The notes: generated by a model from the letters alone, not told the origin. A DNA stretch of 64,000 bases from Meiothermus ruber DSM 1279 (GCF_000024425.1 NC_013946.1:682001-746000); one strand, 5' to 3'. Positions 18,739-28,666 are shown, counted from the stretch's first letter. A program made the numbers and translations.

Positions 18739-20559
18739 TCAGGACTGGCCGACCGGGGTATCCCTGGGCGGCAACGGGGGCAGCCCCAGGCGGTTCCAGC
18801 GCTCGTCTACCCGGCGCACGATCTCGGGCGCCATCACGATTTTGGGCGGCCAGCGGCGGGTAAAGCCCTCCTCGGCCAGCTTGCGGGTGCCGTCCAGCAC
18901 CAGCACCGGGCCCTCCACCCCCGGCAACACCCAGGCGTCGCGCTCGGGGTCAATGTTGTTGAGCACTGCCCACATCACCTCGTCGAACTCGAGGTGGGTG
19001 TCGGCATCGGTCAGGAGCATCAGCCGAATGCCCGCACTCTGGGGGGCTATCAGCAGGCGCTCGGCAAGCTCTTTGGCCTGGTGGGGGCGGGTTTTCTCGA
19101 AGGTGACCATCCAGATGCCCGGCAGTTGCTTCTGCCGCACCCCCGGAATACCCGGCAGGCTGGGGTGGGCCCGGAGGGTAAAGGGCAGGGCGCCGCCTTC
19201 CTCCTCGAGCTTGGCCGTACCGTCCACAATCAGCTTGCCCCCGTAGCCCATGGCGCGGGAGGAATGGTCGAGCACGTCAATGGGGCCGCGCGAGATGAGG
19301 GTGTCGCGCCCCGGCACGGCGTGCTCGAGGGCTTTTTGCAGGGCCTCGGGCCCCTTCAAAGGAGCGCCCGCATCCAGCACCACGATCACCTTGGCAAACA
19401 TCATCTGGCCCAGCCCAAACAGGCCGTTGGCCACCTTGTAGGCCTGGCCGGGGTAGCGCTTCTCGATGCTCACGTTCACCCAGTTGTGGGCCACCCCGGC
19501 GGGCGGCATGTGGTAGTCGTGGATCTCCGGCAGGATGAGCTGGGCCGCGGGCAGAAAGAGCCGTTCGGAGGCCTCGATCAGGTAGGCGTCCTCCATGGGC
19601 GGGCGGCCCACGATGGTGGCCGGGTAGACGGCGTTTTTGCGGTGGGTGATGGCGGTGAGGTGGAAGCGGGGGTAGAGGTCTTCCAGGGTGTAAAAGCCGG
19701 TGTGGTCGCCGAAAGGCCCCTCCACTACCAGGTCTTCGGCGGGGTCGATGTAGCCCTCGAGCACGAACTCGGCCTCGGCGGGCACCGGCAGGTCTACCGT
19801 GACACCGCGGGTCAGCTCGACCGGCTGGCCCCGCAAGAACCCCGCCAGGTTGAACTCGTTGACGCCCGGAATGGGGGGCACAGGGGCGGTGGCAGCGTAG
19901 GTCAGGATGGGGTCGCCGCCCAGGGCCACCGCCACTTCCAGCCGCTTCCCCAGTTTTTTGGCTTTGTCGTAGTGCCGCCGACCCACCTTGTGCAATTGCC
20001 AGTGCATGGCGGTGCTTCGCCTGTCCAGCACCTGCATCCGGTACATGCCCAGGTTAAGCTCGTCCGTTTCCGGGTCTTTGGAGATCACCAGCGGCAGGGT
20101 GATGTAGGGGCCGCCGTCCAGGGGCCAGCACTTGAGGATGGGAATTCGGAAGAGGTCTACCTGGTCGCCTTTCCAGACCACCTCCTGCACCGGCCCGCCG
20201 CGCACTTTTTTGGGGAAGAAGCCCTTGAGTTCCCGCAGCTTGGGCAGCATAGCGAGGGCCGCCTTGAGGCCGCCCTTGCCGGGGTTGAGGTTCATCAGGT
20301 TGGCCACCCGCACCGCCAGGTCGTCCAGGCTTTTCACGCCCATGGCCCGCGCGGTGCGCTCGGCGGTGCCAAAACCCCCGATGAAAACCGGGAAGTCGCG
20401 CCCCTCTACATTCTCAAACAGCAGGGCCGGGCCGCCCGACTTGACCATTCGGTCGGCAATCTCGGTGATTTCCAGTTCGCAGGAGACCGGTTCCTTGACG
20501 CGAACGAGCTCCTGGCGGCGCTCGAGTTCGTGAATGAAGGCCTGGAGGTTCTTATACAT
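18739..20559 (-). CDS. UbiD-family decarboxylase
   Basis: Prenylated-FMN-dependent decarboxylase of the UbiD family, 606 residues from the ATG at 20559. Family landmarks are MYRMQVLDRRSTAMHWQ, the GGDP loop in VAVALGGDPILTYAA, and the active-site segment EGPFGDHTGFYT with the acidic residues near the flavin. In respiratory bacteria of this group such genes often act in menaquinone synthesis, a plausible role here, but UbiD relatives act on many aromatic acids. No UbiX partner is in view. The start is 10 bases after the stop of the gene upstream, so they share a transcript. Confidence 0.85.
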   Translation of the reverse strand: MYKNLQAFIHELERRQELVRVKEPVSCELEITEIADRMVKSGGPALLFENVEGRDFPVFIGGFGTAERTARAMGVKSLDDLAVRVANLMNLNPGKGGLKAALAMLPKLRELKGFFPKKVRGGPVQEVVWKGDQVDLFRIPILKCWPLDGGPYITLPLVISKDPETDELNLGMYRMQVLDRRSTAMHWQLHKVGRRHYDKAKKLGKRLEVAVALGGDPILTYAATAPVPPIPGVNEFNLAGFLRGQPVELTRGVTVDLPVPAEAEFVLEGYIDPAEDLVVEGPFGDHTGFYTLEDLYPRFHLTAITHRKNAVYPATIVGRPPMEDAYLIEASERLFLPAAQLILPEIHDYHMPPAGVAHNWVNVSIEKRYPGQAYKVANGLFGLGQMMFAKVIVVLDAGAPLKGPEALQKALEHAVPGRDTLISRGPIDVLDHSSRAMGYGGKLIVDGTAKLEEEGGALPFTLRAHPSLPGIPGVRQKQLPGIWMVTFEKTRPHQAKELAERLLIAPQSAGIRLMLLTDADTHLEFDEVMWAVLNNIDPERDAWVLPGVEGPVLVLDGTRKLAEEGFTRRWPPKIVMAPEIVRRVDERWNRLGLPPLPPRDTPVGQS

Positions 20560-20569
20560 CCATTCCAGC

Positions 20570-21096
20570 TTACGGCCTGAAGCGCCCACCGACTGTGGGT
20601 TCGCCCAGGGGTTGGGCCCGGCCCTGCAGGGTTTTGGGCTGGGGTTTGAGTGGCACTGCCACCGCGGCCAGTTCGGGCTCGAAGACGAAGGGCTGCTCGT
20701 AGTACAGCAGCCCTTCGGTGGTGCGCGCGTAGGGGGCCAGTGCCTCGCCGTAGCCCAGGCGGGCGGCCAGCTCGAGGCCGTCGTATTGCAGGTGCAGGCC
20801 CCGGCCCGGGTGCAGGGGGCCGGGGTGGCAGAGGGCCAGGGTTTTGCGGTCCTTCAGGCGGATGTACCCAACTTCCAGCAGCGGTACGGTTTTTTGGCCC
20901 TGCCACTGCAAGAAAAGCTCGAGGGCCGCACGGGCCGAAAGGGGCACGGGCGGGGTGAGCCGGGGACGCGAAAGGCTGGCCTGTGGTTCAGGTACAGCCA
21001 GATGCGGTGGGCTTGCAGGGTTTGTTCGGGCGGTGGCGCGGGCAACGCAGGGCCCTGGTGAAGCGCCCGCAGTTTTTTGATTAGTTTGCCCAGCAT
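20570..21096 (-). pseudogene. Hypothetical protein with apparent frameshift
   Basis: The minus strand reads MLGKLIKKLRALHQGPALPAPP from the ATG at 21096, but after about 45 codons the protein-like signal moves to another frame (near 20960-20990). It then continues as LSARAALELFLQWQGQKTVPLLEVGYIRLKDRKT to the stop at 20570. Joined, this gives about 175 residues of soluble protein; I do not recognise it. Either one base is wrong in the sequence or the gene is damaged. It lies between yraN and ubiD in a tight same-strand series. Confidence 0.5.
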
Positions 21097-21131
21097 AGAA
21101 GCCAGTATAGGGCGGGCTGGGTGGCCGTGCC

Positions 21132-21458
21132 TTAATCCAGGCGGAGGTGCTCGAGGCGGTGCTGCCGGGGCGTGCCGTAGACCAGGACGGCCTCGAGGCG
21201 CACCGGTAGGTCGTCCCGGCCCAACAGGTAAACCACCGACTGGTAGATGCGCCGGTACTTGGTAGGGGTGAGGGCCTCGAGGGGGGTGCCAAAGGCCCCG
21301 CTGCGGCGTTGCTTGACCTCGACCGCCACATAGGTGGGGCCGTCCTGCATCCAGAGGTCAATCTCGCCATAGGGGGTGCGCTTATTCTGCCCCAGCAACA
21401 CATAGCCCTTGGCCTGTAGGTGCTGGCAGGCCAGGGCCTCGGCCCAGGCCCCATTCAT
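21132..21458 (-). CDS. YraN/UPF0102-family nuclease-fold protein
   Basis: A 108-residue member of UPF0102 (YraN), with the restriction-endonuclease-like core [22 protein letters not shown], where Asp, Glu and Lys form the metal-binding motif. The role in bacteria is unclear, with a link to DNA or Holliday-junction processing suggested from the fold. The start codon overlaps the stop of the PASTA gene upstream (ATGA), so translation is coupled. Confidence 0.88.
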   Translation of the reverse strand: MNGAWAEALACQHLQAKGYVLLGQNKRTPYGEIDLWMQDGPTYVAVEVKQRRSGAFGTPLEALTPTKYRRIYQSVVYLLGRDDLPVRLEAVLVYGTPRQHRLEHLRLD

Positions 21459-23080
21459 AACGGGCTTTCCAGCACCTGCTGCCCGTTGACCACCACCCGC
21501 AGCACCGCGCTGCCGCGCACCACAATCTCCTGGTTAAAGCTCCAGGGCTGCTGCACCGGCCCCTCAAACACCGTGTTGACCAGTACCTCGTCCTGTACGG
21601 TGATGATCACTATCGCGTTGGGGATGTCTTCTGGCAGGGTGTAGCTGACGTTGACCCTTCGCTCTTGCGGCCCGGTGGGGGTGGTGTTTGAGGTGGGTGG
21701 GCTTACCCCAGGACTGGAGGGTTCGGGGGTGGGGGTGGGTGTTGGCTCGGGGGGTGGGGGTGGCTCCAGGCGTGGGGGGGCGAAGGGGGCGGCTTTGGGA
21801 AGGGTGGCCACCGGCTGGGCAGCGACCAGGACGCGCACCACTGCCTCGCGGGGCAGCACCACGCCGGGGCCGGGCTCCTGCCCCACCACCAGCCCGTCGG
21901 GCGCGCCCGAGGCCACCTGCACCACCTGGGCCTGGAGTTCGGCCACCGTCAGGATGTAGCGGGCCTCCTCTTCGGTTAGCCCGGTGAGGTCGGGCAGCAG
22001 GGTCTCGCGCACCGGTGGGCGGGTTCCGGTGGAGACCAAAAGCCGCACCCCCTCGCCGGGGCGCAGGGGCTGGCCCTCGCTGGGGATGCTGGCTAGAACG
22101 GTATCGGCGGTGTCACCCGAAGCGATGCGGGTAATGGTGGCAACGCGGTAACCGGCGGCCTCGAGGGCCTGTCGGGCATCCTCGAGGGAACGCCCACTTA
22201 CGGTGGGTACGCTGCCAAGGCGGGGTTTGTTGACCACCAGCTCCAGCCTGCGCCCCGGCTTGACACGGGTGCCGGGGTCGGGGGTTTGCTCCAGAATCTG
22301 ATCCTTGGGCAACGAAACATCGCTGCCCTCGGCAAACTCCACCTTCAGCCCGTACGCGTGCACGGCCTCCAGGGCCTGCCGGGGGGTTTTGCCCACCAGG
22401 TCGGGCAGCACATACTCCGGCGGGTTCAGGTAGCGGTTGGCGGCCTGCCAAAGGGCCAGACTGCCCAGGGCCAGCATCAGCAGGCCCGGAAGCCAGCCGG
22501 GCCAGCTTCCAAGATGGAGGCGCTGCGGGGCGCGGGCCTTGGTTTCGGGGTGGGCGTGGGGGGTGGGTTTGTGAGGCATCTCGATCCTGGGTGAGGGTTC
22601 TTGAGGCCGCACGGTGGAGGGGTCGATGGGAAGAGGCGGCGTTTGGGGGTTTTGCTCGCTGCGGCTTGAGCTGGTAGAGGCTGGGGCAAGCTGCGGGTAT
22701 AGCCTCCCTACCAGGGGCCGCCCGCTCACTTCGGTGGCCTCGAGGTCGCTCTCTTGGTAACCAAAAGGCTCAAGAAGCTCCAGAATGGGCTTGAGCCGCC
22801 GGGGTTTGGGCGCGGCTTTGGGCTGCTCGGGCCAGAAGACATAGTAGCGCCCCGGATTGGCCGAGACCAGCACCCCTTGCGGTAAAAAGCCCTGGTTTTC
22901 TAGCCGGCGAATTGCGTTTTTGTAGCGGTGGAAGGCGGTGCGGGCCTCGGGGCTATGCACTTCGAACCAATACAGATGCCCTTTCAGGCCCTCGAGGGTC
23001 TGAACCTGATAGGTATGCAAAAAGCCCTGCGAAGGCTCCTCGCTAAGAATGGTGAACTTATCGTCCAGCAACGACACCAC
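21455..23080 (-). CDS. Membrane PASTA-domain protein with kinase-like N-terminal remnant
   Basis: 541 residues: a cytoplasmic domain (1 to about 130), a Pro-rich linker, one membrane helix at about 195-215 ([19 protein letters not shown]), then three PASTA repeats ([56 protein letters not shown]), a Pro/Thr linker and a C-terminal beta domain. PASTA repeats normally sit on PknB-type kinases that sense cell-wall fragments. Here residues 7-100 follow the outline of a kinase N-lobe, but the glycine loop, catalytic loop and DFG are missing, so it would be a sensor or scaffold without kinase activity. Starts at GTG behind a leaderless promoter. Confidence 0.75.
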   Translation of the reverse strand: MVSLLDDKFTILSEEPSQGFLHTYQVQTLEGLKGHLYWFEVHSPEARTAFHRYKNAIRRLENQGFLPQGVLVSANPGRYYVFWPEQPKAAPKPRRLKPILELLEPFGYQESDLEATEVSGRPLVGRLYPQLAPASTSSSRSEQNPQTPPLPIDPSTVRPQEPSPRIEMPHKPTPHAHPETKARAPQRLHLGSWPGWLPGLLMLALGSLALWQAANRYLNPPEYVLPDLVGKTPRQALEAVHAYGLKVEFAEGSDVSLPKDQILEQTPDPGTRVKPGRRLELVVNKPRLGSVPTVSGRSLEDARQALEAAGYRVATITRIASGDTADTVLASIPSEGQPLRPGEGVRLLVSTGTRPPVRETLLPDLTGLTEEEARYILTVAELQAQVVQVASGAPDGLVVGQEPGPGVVLPREAVVRVLVAAQPVATLPKAAPFAPPRLEPPPPPEPTPTPTPEPSSPGVSPPTSNTTPTGPQERRVNVSYTLPEDIPNAIVIITVQDEVLVNTVFEGPVQQPWSFNQEIVVRGSAVLRVVVNGQQVLESPL

Positions 23081-23091
23081 AAGCGATTATA
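23081..23091 (-). promoter_or_regulatory. Leaderless promoter of the PASTA/yraN/ubiD series
   Basis: TATAAT at 23091-23086 (minus strand) is followed by five bases and then GTG GTG, so the mRNA should start at or very near the start codon. Confidence 0.6.
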
Positions 23092-23251
23092 CAGACCCCC
23101 TCAAAGGCATTATGAGGGCCGGCTCAAGCCGGTGAACACAGGCGGCCAGGTTGCTTTACTGGATGGTCAAAGCCCAAAGGTCACACTCGAGCCGACCGCT
23201 TCGCGGTATGATTTGCAATTTTAACCTGCATTGCTATCATTAAAACCGAGC

Positions 23252-24046
23252 ATGACTTCTCATTTTAGCCGGGTCGCCTTTACCTACGACCGAACGCGGT
23301 ATCATCCTCCCGAGGTTTCCGGTCGTATCGCAACTGCGCTCACAGCACCCGTCGAGAAGCTATTCCGCGACCCTTTATTTCTGGAGATTGGGGCGGGTAC
23401 TGGCCGGATTGCGGTGCCGATTATCGCCCGTGGATACCGCTATATTGCCCTGGATAACAACCCGGCCATGCTCGAGGTGCTGCGGCAAAAGGTGGCCGGG
23501 GTGGCCCGTAAAGCCCGCCTGGTTGAGGCCGATGCCCGCGAGCTACCCTTTGAACGGGCCAGCCTCCATGCGGTGATTGCGGTGCACTTCTGGCACCTGA
23601 TAGAAGGCTGGCGGCAGGCCCTGCAGGAGAGTCTGCGGGTGCTGCGCCCGGGGGGTTTTTTGTTCGAGGGCTGGGATCAGTCCAACGGGGAAAGCGAAGA
23701 CTGGCGCATCCAGCAGAAGTGGCAGGAAATCCTGGCTGGCCTGGGCTATCGGCTGGTGCGGGGCCGGCACCAGGCCCGCCTGGAGGAGGTGGAAAAGGAG
23801 CTGGTTCGCTATGGCCTCGAGCCCAGATCCAAGACCGTGGCCGAGTGGGTTGAGCTGCGCAGCCCCCGTACCAGCCTGGAGATGCTGCTGGAACGCATAT
23901 ACTCCTTTACCTGGGATGTCCCCGAGGAGGTGTTCAGACCCTCTGTGCTCGAGCTGACCCGCTGGGTTGAGGCCACCTATCCCGACCCCGATGTGGAGTA
24001 CCCGATCCACTGGCAATTTGTGGTGCGCAGCAGCCGGGTTCCCTAG
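23252..24046 (+). CDS. SAM-dependent methyltransferase
   Basis: A class I methyltransferase of 264 residues from the ATG at 23252 (MTSHFSRVAFTYDRTRY). The SAM site is seen in FLEIGAGTGRIAVPII (motif I), ALDNNPAMLEVL (acidic residue after strand 2), EADARELPF and VLRPGGFLF. It has the YDRTRYHPP start and the domain order of UbiE/Methyltransf_11 proteins; the substrate cannot be named. A TATCAT box lies 11 bases before the start codon. It diverges from the PASTA series. Confidence 0.85.
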   Translation: MTSHFSRVAFTYDRTRYHPPEVSGRIATALTAPVEKLFRDPLFLEIGAGTGRIAVPIIARGYRYIALDNNPAMLEVLRQKVAGVARKARLVEADARELPFERASLHAVIAVHFWHLIEGWRQALQESLRVLRPGGFLFEGWDQSNGESEDWRIQQKWQEILAGLGYRLVRGRHQARLEEVEKELVRYGLEPRSKTVAEWVELRSPRTSLEMLLERIYSFTWDVPEEVFRPSVLELTRWVEATYPDPDVEYPIHWQFVVRSSRVP

Positions 24047-24092
24047 CATCCGAAGGATCGGCTGGCAGCCGCTTTCACCGAAAAGGTCGACA

Positions 24093-25046
24093 TTACCTGT
24101 GGACAAAACCAAACTGCTGGAGGCGTCGCTTGATTTCAGCGTCCATGGGTGGGCGGGCCCCAAACCGCCCAATCACCCAGCCCGCTACCTGCACCGCGAG
24201 CTGCCCGGCCGCCAGGGCATCTTTAGAACGCAGGTAATGCCCCAGGAAGGCCCCCCCAAACGAATCCCCGGCCCCGGTGGCGTCTACTGGCTGGTCGCGG
24301 GTGGCCGGAAGTTCGATGAGCTGGCCCCGATCGAGAATCAGGGCTCCATCGGCGGCCAGCTTGAGCAGAATCATGGCCTCGGGGTAGAGCTTTTGCAGCA
24401 CCTCGAGGATGTCCTTGGGGTCTTGGGCCCCGGTAAGGGCCTGGCCTTCGTCCAGGTTGGGAAAGACAAAATCCAAGGAGAGATCACGGGTCATGCGGCG
24501 GAACTCCTCGCGCCCAATTTCCCGGATCATCTGGAACGAGGCTGGGTCGAAGGAGACCGTCACACCGGCCTCGCGTGCGGCGTGCACGGCCTTGAGGGCG
24601 GCCTGGCGCGGCGGGTCGGTAAAGAGCGACCAGGCCGTCACATGCAGGTGTCCGGCTTGCCGAATCACCTCTACCGGTACTTCCTCCGGGCGTAGTTCGA
24701 AGTCGGCCCCCTGGGAGGTGAGCATGGAGCGCTGTCCGGCGGCGTCAATCAGCACCAAAATCACGCTGGTAGGAGTGTTGCTGTTCCAGATGATGTGGGG
24801 CTCTACACCCTCTTCGGCCAGCTCCTGTACCGCAAACTCGCCGAAGCGGTCGCGCCCAACCTCCCCGATAAATCCCGCTGGGTAGCCCACCCGGGCCGCC
24901 CACACCGCCACGTTGGCCGCACTACCGCCGCCCATCAGCAAAACCCGTCCGGTGGTATCGCCGCCGGGCAGGAGCAGGGTATTGGGTTTGGCCAGCACAT
25001 CCCAGGTGAGGTCGCCCAGGGCAACGAGGGGTTTGAGGGTAGTCAT
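24093..25046 (-). CDS. PfkB-family carbohydrate kinase
   Basis: Ribokinase-fold sugar or nucleoside kinase, 317 residues. Landmarks are GGGSAANVAVWAARVGYPAGFIGEVGRDRFGE near the N-terminus (substrate site) and DATGAGDSFGGAFLGHYL near residue 260, with the catalytic Asp. This motif pair is diagnostic of the family; the sugar is not determinable. It is divergent from the tRNA-Trp promoter. Confidence 0.88.
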   Translation of the reverse strand: MTTLKPLVALGDLTWDVLAKPNTLLLPGGDTTGRVLLMGGGSAANVAVWAARVGYPAGFIGEVGRDRFGEFAVQELAEEGVEPHIIWNSNTPTSVILVLIDAAGQRSMLTSQGADFELRPEEVPVEVIRQAGHLHVTAWSLFTDPPRQAALKAVHAAREAGVTVSFDPASFQMIREIGREEFRRMTRDLSLDFVFPNLDEGQALTGAQDPKDILEVLQKLYPEAMILLKLAADGALILDRGQLIELPATRDQPVDATGAGDSFGGAFLGHYLRSKDALAAGQLAVQVAGWVIGRFGARPPMDAEIKRRLQQFGFVHR

Positions 25047-25075
25047 CGGGCCGATTCTACCCTGGCCCGCCCCGG

Positions 25076-25104
25076 TTGTCGGTTCTCTGTCCCTGTGCTA
25101 CAAT
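25076..25104 (+). promoter_or_regulatory. Promoter of tRNA-Trp
   Basis: The -35 box TTGTCG (25076-25081) and the -10 box TACAAT (25099-25104) have 17 bases between them and lie just before the tRNA. Confidence 0.8.
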
Positions 25105-25119
25105 CCGATGCGCCAGTGT

Positions 25120-25196
25120 GGGCCGTTAGCTCAGCCCGGTAGAGCACTCGTCTCCAAAACGAGGTGTCGGAGGTTCGAATCCTTCACGGCCCGCCA
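25120..25196 (+). tRNA. tRNA-Trp (anticodon CCA)
   Basis: A 77-base cloverleaf with acceptor GGGCCGT/ACGGCCC, encoded CCA at 25194-25196, anticodon stem CTCGT/ACGAG, loop CTCCAAA and anticodon CCA at 25154-25156. Confidence 0.97.
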
Positions 25197-25224
25197 GCAT
25201 CGCAAAAATTGAACTTGGCAGCAT

Positions 25225-25261
25225 AAGCCCTCCTCACGATGTCTCCCAAACAGGAGGGCTT
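25225..25261 (+). terminator. Hairpin after tRNA-Trp
   Basis: AAGCCCTCCT and AGGAGGGCTT are perfect 10-bp inverted repeats with a 17-base loop. There is no long T-run, so this may be a weak terminator. The rest of the gap up to the rarA stop (25450) holds only an unconvincing short ORF. Confidence 0.5.
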
Positions 25262-25449
25262 CATGCTTGAAGTAGAAACCCGGCCTCACCCCGAGAACGT
25301 CTACCCCCTCGAGCCTGCTCGAGGCCGAGGGGGGTCAAGAATACTTCGCAACTACGACCGTGCCCTGAGCTGGGTGCAGCACAGGACAGGGGCTTTATTC
25401 GACCCGGGGCGGAGGGTATCTGTTCGCGCTTTCCAGGCGATCCATCGCC

Positions 25450-26715
25450 TTAGCGGCTCGTTTTTCCCCCCAAGGCAAACCGCGCCCGCAGGGTTTTGAG
25501 CCGCTCACGCACCCGCTCTTCCCAGCCCTCACCGGTGGCCTGGTAGAGCTCGAGGCCCTCCAACGCTTCGGGCAGATACCGCTGGGCGAAGCTGCCCTCG
25601 GGGTCGTCGTGGTAGTAGGCGTAGCCCCGGCCATAGCCCATCTGTTGCATGAGCGTGGTGGGGGCGTTGCGGAGGTGCAGGGGAATGGGGGCGGTAGGGT
25701 GTTCGCGGGCGGCCTCCTGGGCCTTGTGCCAGGCCACATAGACGCTGTTGGACTTGGGGGCCAGGGCCAGGTAGACCACCAGCTCGGCCAGGGCCAGCTC
25801 GCCCTCGGGGCTCCCTAAAAAATCGTAGGCCTCCTTGGCGGCCATAGCCAGGCGCAGGGCGTTGGGGTCGGCCAGGCCCACGTCCTCCACAGCCATGCGG
25901 GCCAGCCGGCGGGCCAGGTAGAGGGGGTCGGCGCCGCCCTCGAGCATGCGGGCCAGGTAGTAAAGCGCTGCATCCACATGGTTACCGCGCACCGATTTGT
26001 GCAGGGCCGAGATCAGGTCGTAGAAGTGCTCGCCCCCTTTGTCGAAGCCCAGGGTGCCACGGCCCAGGGCTTCGCGGGCCGCTGCCACGCTGACCTGCCC
26101 CTCGCCCAGGCTGGCCGCGAGCTCCAGCGCCGACAGGGCCCGCCGGGCGTCGCCCATGGCAGCCTGGGCGATCAGGTGCAGGGCTTCCGGCTCGGCCTGG
26201 GCTGGCAGGCCCTGGGGGTGGTGAAGCGCTCGCTCCAGGAGCCTCTGGATGGCCTCCTGGCCCAGCGGCTCGAGCACGTAGACCCGGGCGCGGGAGCGCA
26301 GGGCCGGATTCACCTCGAAGGAGGGGTTCTCGGTGGTGGCCCCAATCAGGGTCAGGAGGCCCGACTCCACGTGGGGCAGGAGCGCGTCTTGCTGGGCCTT
26401 GTTGAAGCGGTGGATCTCGTCGAGGAAGAGCACCAGGCCGCCCTGTTCCTGGGCCTGGGCCACAACCTCCTTGATGTCCTTGAGGCCGGCGTTGACCGCT
26501 GAAAGCGCCACCATCGCCCGCCCCACACCCTGGGCCATCAAGCGGGCCAGGGTGGTCTTGCCGCTGCCGGGCGGCCCCCACAAAATGAAGGAGGAAAGCC
26601 TTTGGGTCTCCAGCATCCGTCGCAGGGGTTTCCCCGGCCCGGTGAGGTGTTCCTGGCCCACCACGTCGTCTAGGGTTGTGGGGCGTAGCCGTTCGGCGAG
26701 GGGCGCTATGCTCAC
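25450..26715 (-). CDS. rarA: Replication-associated recombination ATPase
   Basis: RarA/MgsA/WRNIP1 family AAA+ ATPase that acts at stalled replication forks. From the GTG at 26715 ([24 protein letters not shown]) it is 421 residues. Walker A is [13 protein letters not shown] (around residue 50), Walker [23 protein letters not shown], sensor 1 [11 protein letters not shown], followed by the C-terminal tetramerisation domain ([18 protein letters not shown]). I prefer this GTG because [12 protein letters not shown] is the usual N-terminus and TACGAT lies 6 bases upstream, consistent with a leaderless start. Confidence 0.93.
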   Translation of the reverse strand: MSIAPLAERLRPTTLDDVVGQEHLTGPGKPLRRMLETQRLSSFILWGPPGSGKTTLARLMAQGVGRAMVALSAVNAGLKDIKEVVAQAQEQGGLVLFLDEIHRFNKAQQDALLPHVESGLLTLIGATTENPSFEVNPALRSRARVYVLEPLGQEAIQRLLERALHHPQGLPAQAEPEALHLIAQAAMGDARRALSALELAASLGEGQVSVAAAREALGRGTLGFDKGGEHFYDLISALHKSVRGNHVDAALYYLARMLEGGADPLYLARRLARMAVEDVGLADPNALRLAMAAKEAYDFLGSPEGELALAELVVYLALAPKSNSVYVAWHKAQEAAREHPTAPIPLHLRNAPTTLMQQMGYGRGYAYYHDDPEGSFAQRYLPEALEGLELYQATGEGWEERVRERLKTLRARFALGGKTSR

Positions 26716-26795
26716 AGCATAATCGTACCAGAGGAGGGGGCCTGCCACCCCTGGCCGCTGGTTATTCTTGGCACGGCCTGGTGGGTCGCAACCGT

Positions 26796-27539
26796 ATGCT
26801 GTGGGCTATGTGGTTATCGCTACTGCCCTGGGGCTTTGTCCTGCTGGGCCTGCTGCCGCTGTGGTGGTTTCCCCGGCAGGCGAGCCTTTATCCCGGTCTG
26901 GTGTTCTTGCTGGCTGCCCTGGTGCTGGCTGCCGCGGCCAGCCTGTACGCCCGCGCGCCGCTGGGGCCGCTGGTGCGTTTTTTCTGGGTGCTGGGTCTGG
27001 GTCTGATGGGCAGCGTGATGGCGGTGATGGCCAGCCGCGACCTGGCCCAGGTTCCCGACGATCTGGCGGTGATGGCCTCGGTGGCGAGTTTGATGGGGGC
27101 TTGCGGGTTCTTGATGGGGCTGCTTTTCTTGCTCCGGCGGGAGACCCCCGGCCTGCCGCTGCCGACCCAGCTCGGCTTCCGTTCTGAGGGGGGGGTTCTG
27201 CCCCAGTCGGCGCTGCAGGCCCTGGCCCCCAGCCTCGAGACCCTCTCCGCGGTGCGGCCCGTAACGCTTTTGCTGCTACACACCCACACCGACCAGGTGG
27301 GGGCCGAGCTTGTGCAGTACCTGCGCCAGCCTGATATGGTCTTTCAGCTTGGGCCGGGCCAATTCCTGATTGTGTTGCAGGGTAGCAACCTCGAGGGGGC
27401 CCAGGCCGTCTTCCGTCGTATCCGCCAGAACCTGGCCATCCGGGCCTACGGGGTGCTGCCCTTGCAGGGCACCAGCGTTCAACAGGCGCTCACCCAGCTT
27501 GAGGGGGAGCTGCAGCACTACTACCTGACCCAGCACTAG
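26796..27539 (+). CDS. Membrane protein with degenerate GGDEF-like domain
   Basis: 247 residues from the ATG at 26796. About four transmembrane helices fill the first 115 residues. The cytoplasmic part (about 150-245) follows the fold of a GGDEF domain, in [42 protein letters not shown] and [15 protein letters not shown], but the signature RxGGDEF is replaced by QLGPGQF, so no diguanylate cyclase activity is expected. It could be a receptor or an inactive sensor. It ends 4 bases inside the convergent aminotransferase gene. Confidence 0.65.
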   Translation: MLWAMWLSLLPWGFVLLGLLPLWWFPRQASLYPGLVFLLAALVLAAAASLYARAPLGPLVRFFWVLGLGLMGSVMAVMASRDLAQVPDDLAVMASVASLMGACGFLMGLLFLLRRETPGLPLPTQLGFRSEGGVLPQSALQALAPSLETLSAVRPVTLLLLHTHTDQVGAELVQYLRQPDMVFQLGPGQFLIVLQGSNLEGAQAVFRRIRQNLAIRAYGVLPLQGTSVQQALTQLEGELQHYYLTQH

Positions 27540-28651
27540 AAGGCCACCAGGCCCAGCCGTTCCTCGAAGGCCCGCTCGAGGCCGCTCTTGCCCAGCACCT
27601 CGCCCAGGGCCTTGAAGAACACCCGGTAGTGCTCGGGCCGTGCGCTTTCGCCCATCAGCCCAAGCCGCAGCACCTTACCAGCGGTAGGGCCGATACCCCC
27701 GGCCACCGAGACCCCCCGCGCATACAGCCCCTTGCGGATCTCGGCCTCGTGCAGGCCCTGGGGTGGGCGCACCACCAGCACCGTCGGCAGGCGGGCTCCT
27801 TCGGCGGCATAGGCGCTGAAGCCCAGCTCTTCCAGGAGCGACAGCACCGTGGCATATAAGCTTTCGGCGCGCTTCTGGCGGTGCTCCAGGCCTTCCTCGA
27901 GAGCCAGCTTGAGGGCCTCCTCGAGGGCGTAGTGCAACAGCACCGGCGAGGTGCAAAAGTAGCCCTCCTGTTCCCAGTAGACCGCCACCCGCGACAGGTC
28001 GGAGTACCAGCCCCGCACCTGCCCCAGGCACTCGCGCCCCCGCTGAGAAAGGGCAAAGGGGGCCAGCCCGGGCGGGGCCGAGAGGCATTTCTGGCTGCCG
28101 GTGAAGGCGTAGTCCACGCCCAGCTTCTGCATCGAAAGCGGCATCATGCCGGCGGTGGTCACGGCGTCCAGCATGAACAGCGCCCCGTGGGCCTGCACCA
28201 GTGCGGCAATCTCTTCTACCGGGTTGAGCACGCCGGTGCTGGTCTCGCCGTGCACCAGGGCCACCAGCTTGTAGGGGCGGTGGTTCAGCTCCTCGGCCAC
28301 AGCCTGGGGGTCGATGGGATGGCCCGGCTCGGAGCGCAACACCTTGTAGTTGAACTGATAGGCATGAGCAATCTCCACCATGCGCTCGCCAAAAGTGCCG
28401 CTCACCAGGAGTAGCACGGCGTCCCCTTCGTCGGCCAGGTTGGTGAGGCCGGCTTCCATCCCCAGGCTTCCCGAACCGGGCATGGCGGCCAGCAAGGCGC
28501 CGGGGCCGGGGTCGAAGAGCTTGTTGAGGTGCTCGCGAATGCGGCGGTTGGTGGCCAGCACCTCGGGGTCGAGATGGCCGCGCATCTCCTTGCCGAGGGC
28601 GGTCTGTACCCTGGGGTGGATGGGGGTGGGGCCGGGGGTCAAGAGAACCAT
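27536..28651 (-). CDS. Class V aminotransferase (alanine-glyoxylate/serine-pyruvate type)
   Basis: PLP-dependent aminotransferase, 371 residues, of the AGXT/serine-pyruvate group. It starts MVLLTPGPTPIHPRVQ, has MPGSGSLGMEAGLTNL for cofactor phosphate binding, HGETSTGVLNPVEEI, the Asp in FMLDAVTTAG, and the Schiff-base Lys in FTGSQKCLSAPPG (around residue 197). It probably moves an amino group between alanine or serine and glyoxylate or pyruvate. TTTGGAGG precedes the ATG. The gene has a strong promoter, an operator-like palindrome and a roughly 100-base structured leader, so it is tightly regulated. Confidence 0.87.
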   Translation of the reverse strand: MVLLTPGPTPIHPRVQTALGKEMRGHLDPEVLATNRRIREHLNKLFDPGPGALLAAMPGSGSLGMEAGLTNLADEGDAVLLLVSGTFGERMVEIAHAYQFNYKVLRSEPGHPIDPQAVAEELNHRPYKLVALVHGETSTGVLNPVEEIAALVQAHGALFMLDAVTTAGMMPLSMQKLGVDYAFTGSQKCLSAPPGLAPFALSQRGRECLGQVRGWYSDLSRVAVYWEQEGYFCTSPVLLHYALEEALKLALEEGLEHRQKRAESLYATVLSLLEELGFSAYAAEGARLPTVLVVRPPQGLHEAEIRKGLYARGVSVAGGIGPTAGKVLRLGLMGESARPEHYRVFFKALGEVLGKSGLERAFEERLGLVAF

Positions 28652-28666
28652 GGGTTTCCTCCAAAC

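Noticed and set aside
17974-20580. 868-codon plus-strand open frame opposite hemC, ubiD and the exported-protein gene
   Set aside because: Shadow of the minus-strand genes in GC-rich DNA; no signal peptide, motif or ribosome site, and it spans several real genes.
25239-25499. 86-codon plus-strand ORF after tRNA-Trp
   Set aside because: Overlaps the tRNA terminator hairpin and the 3' end of rarA; composition not protein-like.
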